Shown here one piece after another: positions 35,240-47,200 of a DNA stretch of 64,000 nt. Position 1 is the stretch's first letter, and every line of letters starts with the position of its first letter. Below the pieces are notes generated by a model that made no database searches, was not told the origin of the DNA, and saw only the letters and a list, made by a program, of their open reading frames with translations. Origin of the DNA: Neodiprion pinetum. Taxonomy: Eukaryota > Arthropoda > Insecta > Hymenoptera > Diprionidae. The stretch lies in contig NC_060236.1 of assembly GCF_021155775.2 (NCBI RefSeq), positions 27,976,238-28,040,237 of the forward strand. The letters run 5' to 3'. The position numbers and the translations under genes were made by a program.

Positions 35240-38200
35240 CATCATTATTAGCGACATCACCATTGTTATCTAACACAGTAATAATTGCGACACTCAAAGC
35301 AGCGATGAATAGAATAGAAAAGAAGAATAAAGAAAAGAAATATAGTTGACAAGTTTGAAATGAAAAAAGGAGTATTACAAGCATCGAAACATAGATGTAT
35401 CACGATAAAATATTTTATCTCAACTGTGAAGCAAGTTTATTCAATTGTACCATGAATTTGAATTGCGGCGCAAAAAGTGGCAGTGATTGCTGCTGTCATA
35501 ATGTAAACTTAATTCGTATCTACTTACAAATAAGACGAACAAAGAAAATTTAAGTTATAGTTGAAAGAAAGCAGAAAATAGAAATATCGTTTCTATTTTA
35601 TGCGGAAAAGAATTAAATTATCCAGTCGTATTTGTCTCCTAGTTTCTCAAACCGGCAGATAAAAATTAATTTTGAAGTTAAGAGGTAAACGAGATAAACA
35701 ACGACAACGACAACAACAACAACAATAATAATAATAACGATTTTTGAACATGATAAACTTTTTCAAACCTAAAACCATGACAATAACATTACCAATAAAG
35801 TCTAGTTTGAACAATTCAATGCTCGCTGTAACATATTGTTATTATCATGCTATCAAATGTGCAAAGGGATATAAAAACCGAACAGTACAAATGGAAAAAA
35901 AAAGCAAACCTAAATCTAGACTAGAGTCTAGAAACTAAACGCTAGTTTCTGATCTACTCTGGCAACCTTCAGTTAAATATCTTACTAATATCTTTTACCT
36001 GTCATTGAAACTGATGGAAAAAAAAAAAAAAAAAAAATTAACCGCACATTGTTCTTATATTAGCGAGAACACGGAGAGATACATAGAAAAAGAGATAAGG
36101 ATGCGAAACAACATGGAGAGCGAAAAAAAAAGCAAGAGAACGGAACAAAAAGATTCGTAACTTATCGCAGCAGATAATAATAAACCCATGGAATTTAAAT
36201 TCATCGTCATTTACCAGCGACGAGGAGAGGATTAACGAGTTGGCAAAGAAATTGGGTAGAAAGATGAGAAGATGAAGAGAAATTACGAAATAGAAAATGG
36301 ACAGAGAAATATACAATGTACGTATATAGAGAAAAAGAGAATGGTTTAGCAAAAAGCATGTAGTCAACTCACTGGTGTCTAATTGTCCTGGACTATTTTT
36401 CGGTGCTGACGGTCTACCCGCAGGTACGCGAGCACTGTTCTCTTTTATTGTTGCCGAATCAACCGTATTTTGACGTTTAAAGTTACTTCCACCGCTACCT
36501 GCTAAGGTTCCAGCGCCCGTACCAGTCGTTGCATGATTGTGGTTCGTCGTATTACCAGGACTAGGCGCGCACCCTGAAAATAAAAGACCAGTCGTTATAT
36601 TTTCAGTAGAAATTGGGAATATTGAATAAGTCGGTAAAAACCTTCAGTCCGTTATTTTCTTCCTTCAGTGTTCCTTCGGCTACATAACTTTTTTTTTATC
36701 GATACTTACGGAGTGTCTCACCTCCGGAAGAAGCTCGTCTACTGGGTTTTGGGTTGCTAGCTGAAATACTGCGGTGAACACCTCGATGCGAGGGACTCTG
36801 TGCTGCGCCTCCCGTCCCCGTTCCACTGACTCCGCCACCCCCTGATCCTACTTGGGGCGGAATGTTGCGCAGCGACAGCGAACTGCCAGACCGAGAACCG
36901 TCGCTTTCAGGCTGTCCCAAAATAACAGAAAAGTAAGAACAAAAAAAAAACAAAAAAAGGGGATAAAAAGAGAGAGAGACAATAAAAGCAAAGGCAAATA
37001 AACAACGAGAATTACAGAGTGTGTCGGGGAGAAAGGATGAATTGATGCAATTTCTTCAATTTATAATTTGTTCGCTTTTGTCAATTTTCTTATTTTTTTT
37101 TTCAAGGGCTTGCTGCGCCCGGACTTACGTCTGTGGTCTTTCTTCCTAGTAGTAGATAGGTGGCGAATACATCGTCGTACTTAGCTTGGCCGAGGGAATC
37201 TTCTATTTCGCTTCGTGTATATCCCATACTAGCTAGTGCCTCTGTAACAGGATTTTTACAAGAGGCATAGTTAAATCTAACAAACAAAATAGCTATATTA
37301 CCATTAAGTCATGTACTTACTTCGACAAATAATTACTTTTCATTTCTTTTCTGTACATATTTTTATAATCTGCTTCTCTTCTTTTAATTAAATTGCAACA
37401 ACTGAATATGAATTATGAAACTGGATCTGGATATAAATTATCGGTAATGAAAATCAAATTCTTTACGTTGCTTGTGAATTCATATACTTTGATAATTGAG
37501 CGAATGTATTGTCAGAAATGTAACGATTATATTAACAGCTTCTGTCAAAGCTGTAAAACGTGAAAACATTAGATAATAAATAGAGACAGAAGGAAAAAGA
37601 GGACAAATAAACAAGAAAATTTTGGAAATGGAGTAATATTTTCACAGCGAATTTTTGTGACAAATATTATCGTACAACGAATTCGATCGAATGAAAATTT
37701 GACCTGAAAACGCGGCATAAAAAAGTACCCAGCCAACGAGTTTGATATTAGTAGATTACCCAGACGATTTTTGATCGATAAAATCTACCTAGATCGATCT
37801 ATGCCTAACGAATAACGCATGCTATTATTTTGTTAACCATTAAACCATAGGTCGTTGCATGCATAGATATATCAGACAAGAAACGAAAGACAAAACAATA
37901 ATAGAACAAGCACAATATTGGTGCGCATAACTGTGCAATGAAAACGGTAAGGTATCTTCATTGTTGCTCAGAACGTATTTTAATACAATAACATTAAACT
38001 ATTGAATTTCCGATATCTCACGAGGAAAATTTCTGCCAATCCATAAAATATTCGATATATATATACTGCACGTAGCTGGAAAAACGATAGAAAAGGTTCA
38101 TCGCAACAATTCAATCGACGAGGATTCAACTAATCGGGCGTCTGATATATCTCCCGATCTAATATTCTATTCTAAACATACAATCTACTGTCCGAGAGCA

Positions 38201-41200
38201 TTTCTCGTCGTAAAACGGTGACAATTGCTGACGGCAGTGGGCGGAAACGGTGGTAGTTGGAACAAAAGTTCAATATCGTACAGTTTGAGATTAAAAAAAT
38301 TTCGTTCTTTTATCATTTCACCTCTCATTTAGCAGTGAAGTGTATAACAGTAAACAAGACCAAATTATCGATGAAAAAATAATTCATCAACGTTCTTTGC
38401 TTCGCTGTGTCGATATAACGACCAGAGTTTCCAACCAAACACGAAAACACACGTACTAAACATAAAAACGGTAGGTAGTAAGTGTTATGTACATACTGGC
38501 AGACTCACCTATCCTCTTGTGGTCCTTGTAATCGGGTTCCGGTTCTAAGTACGGTTTTAATTCGTCTTCCTCGTATCCCATATTCATCCATTTATCTTTC
38601 ATTATATTCTGTAAACCAGTACAGAAAAAAAAACATCAAGTTAACGTCCCAAAGGGTAAATAATGAATTGCCCACATTCATATCATCGAAAACAAGATAA
38701 TCAATTGGGACCGTTTGTCGCATGGTAAAATTTGAAAATCTCGAGTAGCTTTTCAAAATTTCATCATCTCTTTTGTCTTTTATCGTCATTGATATAATTT
38801 TACACCTCGACGAATCGAGTAGCAAACAAATATCAAGATCGTTAAAAAACGGTCCATGGATTATCCTGCGGGGCTGGATTGCGCGCAAACGAACACGTTC
38901 GAACCTTATCGCCACGTACCTCTAACGAGGCCCGTTTTGTGGGGTTGAGCACCAGAAATTTTTTTAATAAATTTTCACAGTCGGTCGACATGTAGAACGG
39001 GATTCTATATTTGCCCCGCAATACTCTTTCTCGTAATTCCCTAAGCGTAGATCCGTCGAATGGCAGTGAGCCCGAAACTAACGTGTATAATATCACACCT
39101 AATGACCATACGTCGACTTCTGGCCCGTCATACTTCTTTCCTGAAATCAAGTAAAAAATATTTACAGTGAGAAATGTTCGAAACTTGACGGACACTTTCA
39201 ATTTCATTCCAAATTACATCGAGAGAATCGAATGTCTTGGTGATTTTATTCAAATTTCAATGTAAAATGTCAAACACATCATTTAAACTTTATTATGTGA
39301 AACATTACCAAATAAATCATTCAAAAGCTACAACTGAAGTCGATTGATATAAAATTAGAAAAATAAATATCGTTATGTTAGGTTAGGCTTCTACAGCAGG
39401 CATTTATAGTATCTAAATTTTCTCCTACATTATAAGAATGTGACATTCAAATAAACTCAACTCGATCTACTTCAGTGGCACCTTCCAAACTTTTTAATTC
39501 ACAGAATTCACTTTTTCCTCTGTTTCGTCATATTAATATTTCAACTAGGTTACTATATTTACTATGTCACTTACCTTGAAAAAGTTCTGGTGCGGCGTAT
39601 GGCGGAGAGCCACAAAAAGTGTCAAGTTTATTGCCGGGTGTGAATTCGTTGCTGAATCCAAAATCAGCAATCTTGATGTTCATCTCGCTGTCGAGTAGCA
39701 AGTTCTCAGCTTTTAAATCTCTATGGATGATCTTTTTCTGATGACAATACTGTACCGCCGAAACTATCTGACGGAATTTAGCCCGGGCTTCCTTCTCCTT
39801 CATCCTACCATGCAATACTAGGTAATCAAACACTTCCCCTCCACTCGCATACTCCATTACTAGGTACAACGTTTTCTCAGTCTCAATCACTTGGAACAGT
39901 TTGACGATGTTTGGATGGTCCAGCATTTTCATTATCCTTACTTCGCGGAATAACTGCAGCGTATAAGAAAAACAAAGACAAGAACGTAATTAAAAGGCTG
40001 TGGAAATAGAAAGAAGAAAACAATGTGAAAGAAATGGGAGTGCAAAAGATTTCGCAATTCTTTCGCTAATTTTTAGTTTTCAAAAAGCTATCGATTTGCG
40101 TGTGATAAAATTTTCTCTTCCAAAGAATGAAAAATAGCCTCTGAATGTACTTAATCAATAGCTGAATTGAGACTAAATCTCTTAATAACTTAAGGTTTAC
40201 AAGAATTAAATACTGAATTTAAAAGTTAAAAAAAATCCAATTCTTTACAATGACCATTTTTTTTCCAGTTTTCTCACCTTTTGAAGGCTACCAGGGTTGA
40301 GCTGTGTTTTGTCGATGATTTTGATGGCAACTTCCTTTCCGGTTGGAACATGTTTGGCGAGTTTCACCTTGGCGAAGTTACCTTTACCGATTGTTTTCAA
40401 TAGCCTGTATTTACCAATGTGAGGTTCCTCCGGTGCTCGGCTTCTTGACGACAATCTTGTGTGATGCGGAACACTGCTCGACACCCCCACGCCATCCCCT
40501 GTCTGCAATATCAATAACAATCATTATTATGACTGTATCCATTTATTTATCATTAGCTTCTTCACATTTCTTGGGTTTTTTTATAAATCACGAAATCAAA
40601 ATTATAAACTTTCTGGTCCTTTCGTGGACGAACTTTACATGTACTTGATATCATCAAACATTGACAAGGTTTACGATGAATGGTAAAATTTTGAACCTGG
40701 TGATCTTGATATAAAATTACTTTTTCAACAACATTCATTCAGATTATTCATAACATTAAACTAGAATATGACATGAATTTGTTAGATTTAAAAAACGAAA
40801 TGACATATTATATTCAATCAATTTGAACAGTCAACAACTGAGAATTTGGGAACTTGGCATTACATGAGAACGAATTTTTTACATTTATGTCATTGATGGA
40901 TATACGGAAACGACATTCAAGTGTCAGACTTCTCTCAAAGAAACTTCTAAATAGTTCAACTTATCATATTACAAACATTACACGACTCATATGAGATTAG
41001 AAAATCTGCAGATTTCTGTGAGCAGCTGGTTCCTTATTTCAAGTTTTTGACTTTTTAAATGTTCATTTCTTTTTTTCCTCTTCATTTCAACCCATAAAAA
41101 AGAAAATTGAATGTGCGCCCCTGTACGTTATTATCATTACTTTTTTCTTCATTGATAAATTACCACAATGGTCACCTCGAGATAATTCAGTGACAATTTA

Positions 41201-44200
41201 AATTCTTATAATTATACTTAAATTACTCTTACAATTACACTTTACGCTTAAATTCACGTTCGTATTTACAATAATTGAACTTTTATCGATTTCTTTTTTT
41301 CTCCGTAATAACGGTCACTGTAGAGTATAAATAACAAACTTTCATGCAGTTATTGAAGGTGTATAAATACGTGAGAAAATGCAGGATATCATCCAAAGTG
41401 ATTAGCTAATTGTATAGAGTGAATAATTGTCGTTATATTGGGTAGTACAACAGCAATAATGACAAAAATTACAATATCGTTACATTACCCGCAAAAGGCC
41501 GCGGGTGACCATCTTGCAGGTGGTGGCGACTTTAGAGGCAGCCAGCTTGACGATGATTTTGTCAAAGAACAAGGGCAAGGAGATAATGAGTTACGTAATC
41601 AGTTTGTAAATATAACAAAAAGTAGATGAAATAAAGTGAAAACGAAATTTGATTAAATACTCTTTCGCAGAGGATCTGTGCTTGTTAGATATATATTTTT
41701 CTAACTCATCCTGTTCGCGTAGATTTTTGCAACACTTACAAACAAAAGAAATAAAAACAAAAAAAAATAAATAAATAGAAAATACAAATAACGCTGCAAT
41801 AATCACAATTTCCGGTCACTCGATTTGAATCAAAGTAATATTTATTATTCGGTTCATTTGTCCTTCTCAAATGGAGATGTGTGGTTTATAACTGTTTTTT
41901 CATTCTCGTACCGCGTAAAATATTCATTAACTTTTTCATAACATTAGACGAGACGAGTGTGTTCAATCATCGCGTTGATCACTCGGACAAGTTAATTTAT
42001 TAGGTTTGTTAACTTTCACTGAAAACTTAAACTTCTTTTACACAGATGAAACCGCGTCATCCCAATCGATCGATAACTACGAGCAAAATGATCATAATTG
42101 TCTTGACTGAGGCTCGTGGTTGTCGAGAGTACGAATAACAAGCATAATAAGGGGTGGGGGGGGGGGGGGGGGGGACCACTTGGCGATTTGTCGAATATAA
42201 GTAACGACGGGGAATCCTCAAAAGTTATTTAATAATCTTTTTGTCGCTAAGTTTGTTACTACAGGCGACGACGGTGAGGATGAACGGTCAACGGAATAAA
42301 AGGATGAGAAGTTTGTCGATGACATTGAAACCACCTCCGGCAGCTGTATTTCTCCTTCTTCTCCTTTTTTTCCTCCTCCTCCCCGACGTCAACGTCGAGA
42401 ATTACCTCCACGACAATAACTATGTGATCTCTGACGTCCGAGATTGTAAATATCGAAAACACATTCTTCCCAACTTCTGCAGTAAATGAACAACGACGAT
42501 CGATCAGGAGGGCAGGCATTGATTGATCGATTCGTTCGGTACGAACCCCCGGAGAAACACCCTCGGTTCTCTCAGTAAATTGCTTTTAATATATATCAAA
42601 ACAAACCGCGACATAATGCTTACTCGCGAATTTCATTCCTCTCGTTTATCACGTTTGATGGTATTATTATTATTATTATCTGTCCCACTCGATTCATTTT
42701 GGATTATACGTTCATCAGAGATTTTTAATTGTAAAACTGGAATTGTATAAACCAAAGTAGGTAAGAAAAAATAAATAAATTGAATCAAAGAATATGGAGA
42801 AAAAAATTAATAGCCGTAAGGAACGGCAGTAAAAAGTCTTTAAAAAAATTTCTTTCGACTTATTAGCACGGTCTGCAATGTGATAAGTAGTGATTAGTTA
42901 GTCGCTCCCGAAGTAAAATAATTAAAATCGGAATATGACGAACGAGAAATAAGAGTGTTAAAATTCGCTGCACGGATCACCGATATCATCACAATCCTGT
43001 GTTTCTCACATCACACTGACGCACAAGCATAGAGAGGAGACAAACCGAAAAAAGTTTGACGAGAGACGCCTCAATTATCGCGATTTTTTCCCCTCGGAAA
43101 ACGTCATAGGCCGAAACCTTAACGATATCTACGAGGGAAGAGCGAGTTTATATTGACAGCGAATGAAGGTGTCTTCTTCCTCCGATCGTCTCTGATTTGA
43201 TCCTCCTGAGAGGCTGGTTACCGTCTCGCGACTAAAGACCCTGAAGACAAGGGGCGACGGTGGAGGAATCAATACTAGAGCCACCGCGGGCTAGGATACA
43301 ACACCGGCCGTATTTTCGCTGGGCTAAATATCTTCGCGCCCGCGCAATGGCGACGACGAATCGTGGAAGCCACCAAAACCCGCGGCGACGCAAAGCCGGT
43401 CACCAACTTCACCCTGCGATGGCCGAATGATACCCAGTTTGAAGAAAAATCGAATAGTCGACGTTCACTTTCGAGTCGAAATACAAATCGAGATGTTTCG
43501 AGCGTGGTGTGTCACGTGACCGATTTAATAGGGTTTTCAACTGGCTGCACTGATTTCCCCAGTTTTCAACCAATAGCAAAGGCGAAATCTTAGGGAAAAT
43601 GCACTAGGTGAAGACTCAGTGCAGCCAATTGAAAACCATGTAACAGTTTTCACGAGAATCCATCTCATTCTTTTGTTATACTTTTAATCAATTTAGAATT
43701 TATCGTAAAGTGTTCGTGCTATTCGTCGGAAAGGGCGGTAACTGGTCAGTTACGGTTGAATAAATATCGTAAAGATTTTTCATATGTTTATTTCGCCGCA
43801 AGACACGACACTTTGAGATTATATTTTACGAATTATTCGTGCGTGAATTCATGTGACAATTTAACTCCTGGTTGACCCGAAAGCAATTCCCAGTATCGAA
43901 ACGATCACGACACAAACAATGTCGAAACGAATCGATGTTTTAGGAGAGAATGAGATGGGTTTTCGTAATGACTCTTAAATCCGTCACGCGACACATTTTT
44001 GTTGTAATATCAATTTCTCATTTCACAATCATGATTATAAATTCAACTTTGCGGGTTCCAGACGTTATTTCATGTCGAAGAAATATTATCGTTATTAATT
44101 TCAACTCGACCAACCAAACCTTGACTTTATCAATCGTTTACTGTTCGCTTGCAATTCAAGCTAAATTTCTTCGACTGAATAAAACTCCAATCCTTTCGCC

Positions 44201-47200
44201 ATTTATTTGGTTCACGATCAGTCGATCAAATCTGTGAATTTTCAGATAAACTAACAAACTAATTTTACATTCTTACTTTGCCGTCATTTCAAAACTTTCT
44301 TTTTATCGTAGCGAGCAGAAATTTTGCTAACCCTAAGAAAAATAATTTATTTTTCGCACAAATTATGTTGAAATAAATCACTGTTCTAAGTTTCAGATTG
44401 TGAAGTTCGTAAAATTGGTTCATCGTTATATACCTTCATCCCAAGTTATAGCTATGAGAAAAGTCGGAAATCTGACGCTGATTCAGCTGCTGCTACGTAC
44501 CTTTGGACGTCAGCTGATCTCCGACGGTGATGTTTTATAACAACGCGTTCACGGTGCGCATGATCAGGTGAAATTATTTATTTTAGTTACCTGAGAATTT
44601 CGTAGACTTTACCTACAGACTGAAATATTCAGTTTTCAATTTACCTTTGGGTGAACGAGTTCTTTTCTCCGGGTAGATATATTTATATACGAGTTAAAAA
44701 ATTTTAAACAGAGACAAGCGATTTTTTTTTGTCTTTTCGGGGTACAAGGAATCTCAAAAAAAAAAAAAAAAATGTATCGCACAACGTGATGGAACAAGAC
44801 GCAAAACCTAGTCTAACTTTCCTTTTAAATTCTTCGATATTTTCAGCTTCTTTCTTTATAATATAACATACAAGCTGTTTATAAATAGCATCGAGACTCT
44901 CTCGAAGCAAGGATAACAAATCTGCGATAAGATAAATACAGCGTAATACAAGTTTACTCAATGCGAGCGAACGACTCGAACCGAGTCGATTTCTCGTCGT
45001 ATTCGCTTCAACATTTTCAATAAACTTGAAAAGCAGTCATACAATAATTGAAAAATCACACTTTCCAAGGTAACGAGCTTGAGAAACGTTTTCGAGTACA
45101 TTCCTCGATAAATTTTACCGTACGATTGTATTTCAATCAGATTTATAAAATAATCGCATGTAATCATACACATAATTGATCAACCAATTAATCAGCAAAT
45201 TAATCGATCGCTGCTACGAAGGTTATATAATAATATATTACACCTATACGTATATGTACATGCTGTACTTATATTTATAGAATTAAAGCGTATATGTACA
45301 CGCTCCAATTTTCAAAATATATATGATCATGTTTCAAAAGCATGTTTAAATAGATTGAAAAAAAAATAAAAAATAAAAAATAATAATAAAAATGTTTAAG
45401 AAATGCTCACTCAGCTATCATCGCGTTCTCTGCAATTAAATATCAAAAATTGCTTTTTTCGTTTGTTTATTTATCTACTATCTGTAATATACCTCTTTTA
45501 TTCCAATGTTTTGTATCGCCTTTTGAATAACGCTGGTCAGCGGTTTCGGTGTGGAAGTAGCCGTAGAAGAAGTTGTTGAATTTGTACCAATTCCGGCAGC
45601 AGCCTCCTGCTGGAGCTGCCTTTTGGTCATAACTGGTCTGACGATATTCCTTGCTTGTTGAGCGCGCGATTGAATTTTCAACGGCATATCCGATGTGTCC
45701 CCGTTACCTCGACGCGTGTCCGAGGCTGTACGATTCAATTTAACACCAGCCCTCTTCTTTGTCGTTATACCAGCATTTCCGGTAGAATTTCTCGTCGCTT
45801 CGCCACGTTGCAGCGGTGTCGACCTTCGTTTATCATTTCATTCACATGTTCAGTTATTTATATTTATTATACATGTATTAATTATTATAACGTGTTTAAA
45901 AATGCATATTTTTCCCCTTTTTTTTTCATTCCCCGTTTGTTTCGTACTCATTGCGTTATAGAAGTATATAGAAAACTCTTCTAATCCATTTTTAGTTTCA
46001 TTTTCATCTTTTGTGACAATATTCATCCGAGTTTTTTTCCCAGTTTGTGTGTAAATTACGGAATAAACGAGCATCTGCGAGAACGTGGTGTAATAACGCG
46101 AATATGCAATAAATAAAGCCAGAGAGCGCAGATATAGTAAAATTTAATTGAAAAAAAAAAGAAATACACATAAAAGATATACCTGTAAACGGTAATGTGG
46201 CCGCCGCAATAAAATTCAAAACGAGTTATGAATAAGTTTCGACAGTTGAAAAGTGGCGGAAAAACCAAGGACAAAAAACAAAGAATCATCGAAGAGCCAA
46301 GCAAAATATTGAGCGAGAGAATTCGCGTGCGAGAAGTTTAACGATGCATGCCTATTGTTCGCTATTTAGCGTTGCAGGTGCCGAGATCGAAAGAGAGAAA
46401 GAGAGAGAGAGAGAGAGGGACAGATATAAAAAGAGAGCTAGTGAGTTACGAAATACGGGAAATCCTCCATGTTCATGTACACCTGTTATACGGTGAAAAT
46501 TGTATGCATTATACATTCTACACGAGGATGTATCAAGCCTATTGTACTGCGTAATTCTCACCTCATTTTTTCTTTTCTTTTTTTTTTTTATACCTGGTAC
46601 GCGATCGCGTTACATAAGTAACAACAACGACAGCAACAACAATAATGATGATAATAATAACAATACCGTCAACAACAATAATGGAAAGTGTGACGCGCCT
46701 TGATGTTATACTCGTCGATATAATAATTGCATAAATATTGTTATTACCGGTGTAACGAGTCAAATTTCTCACGCGCGGTACAACGAATTTTTCTTTTTTC
46801 GCAGCAAGAAAAGAAAAAGAAAAAGGAGAAAAAATTGTAACCAATTGAATTAAATAAATTAATTACGAGTTCAGGTATATACGGAGTGAGTAGCTAACGG
46901 TCGAATCAAAGCGTATGGGAACAATCTCACGCGCATGCGCTGAAATTCTAGAGTAGTAAAGCAGTTGTTTTGTCAGGCTGACCAACCGTAATAAGTTCAG
47001 ATGACAGATTGCCGCAATGTATGTATCCTCAAAAATTTTGTCAGCTATCGGTGGCAGGTGTGCTCAACTTGGTTCATTCTCCCATTAATAATTTTTACGA
47101 ATAAAAAGATTCGTAATCTGCTCATTGGAGCATCAGAAAGAGTTCCAACAGCCAAAATGTTTTATCTATTACAGATGCTGTCACAATTTTTGAGGTTACA

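Larger units (their letters stand above)
40503..45492. other. par-1: par-1 intron 2 (5 kb), with possible internal promoter region
   Basis: Mostly AT-rich. Two patches stand out: 41490-41590 (possible alternative first exon) and 43120-43640, which is clearly more GC- and CpG-rich (GCGCCCGCGC near 43336) and could be an internal promoter for a short isoform. It also holds a 19-G run at 42156-42174 and a hairpin at 43532-43637. Confidence 0.55.

Noticed and set aside
39376..39390. TTAGGTTAGG, the insect telomere motif
   Set aside because: Only two units, expected by chance; not a telomeric array.
42259..42519. Acidic 86-aa - strand frame and overlapping + strand frame
   Set aside because: Both arise from a CTCCTT/TTCTCC tract. 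No similarity and no phase-compatible splice sites seen.
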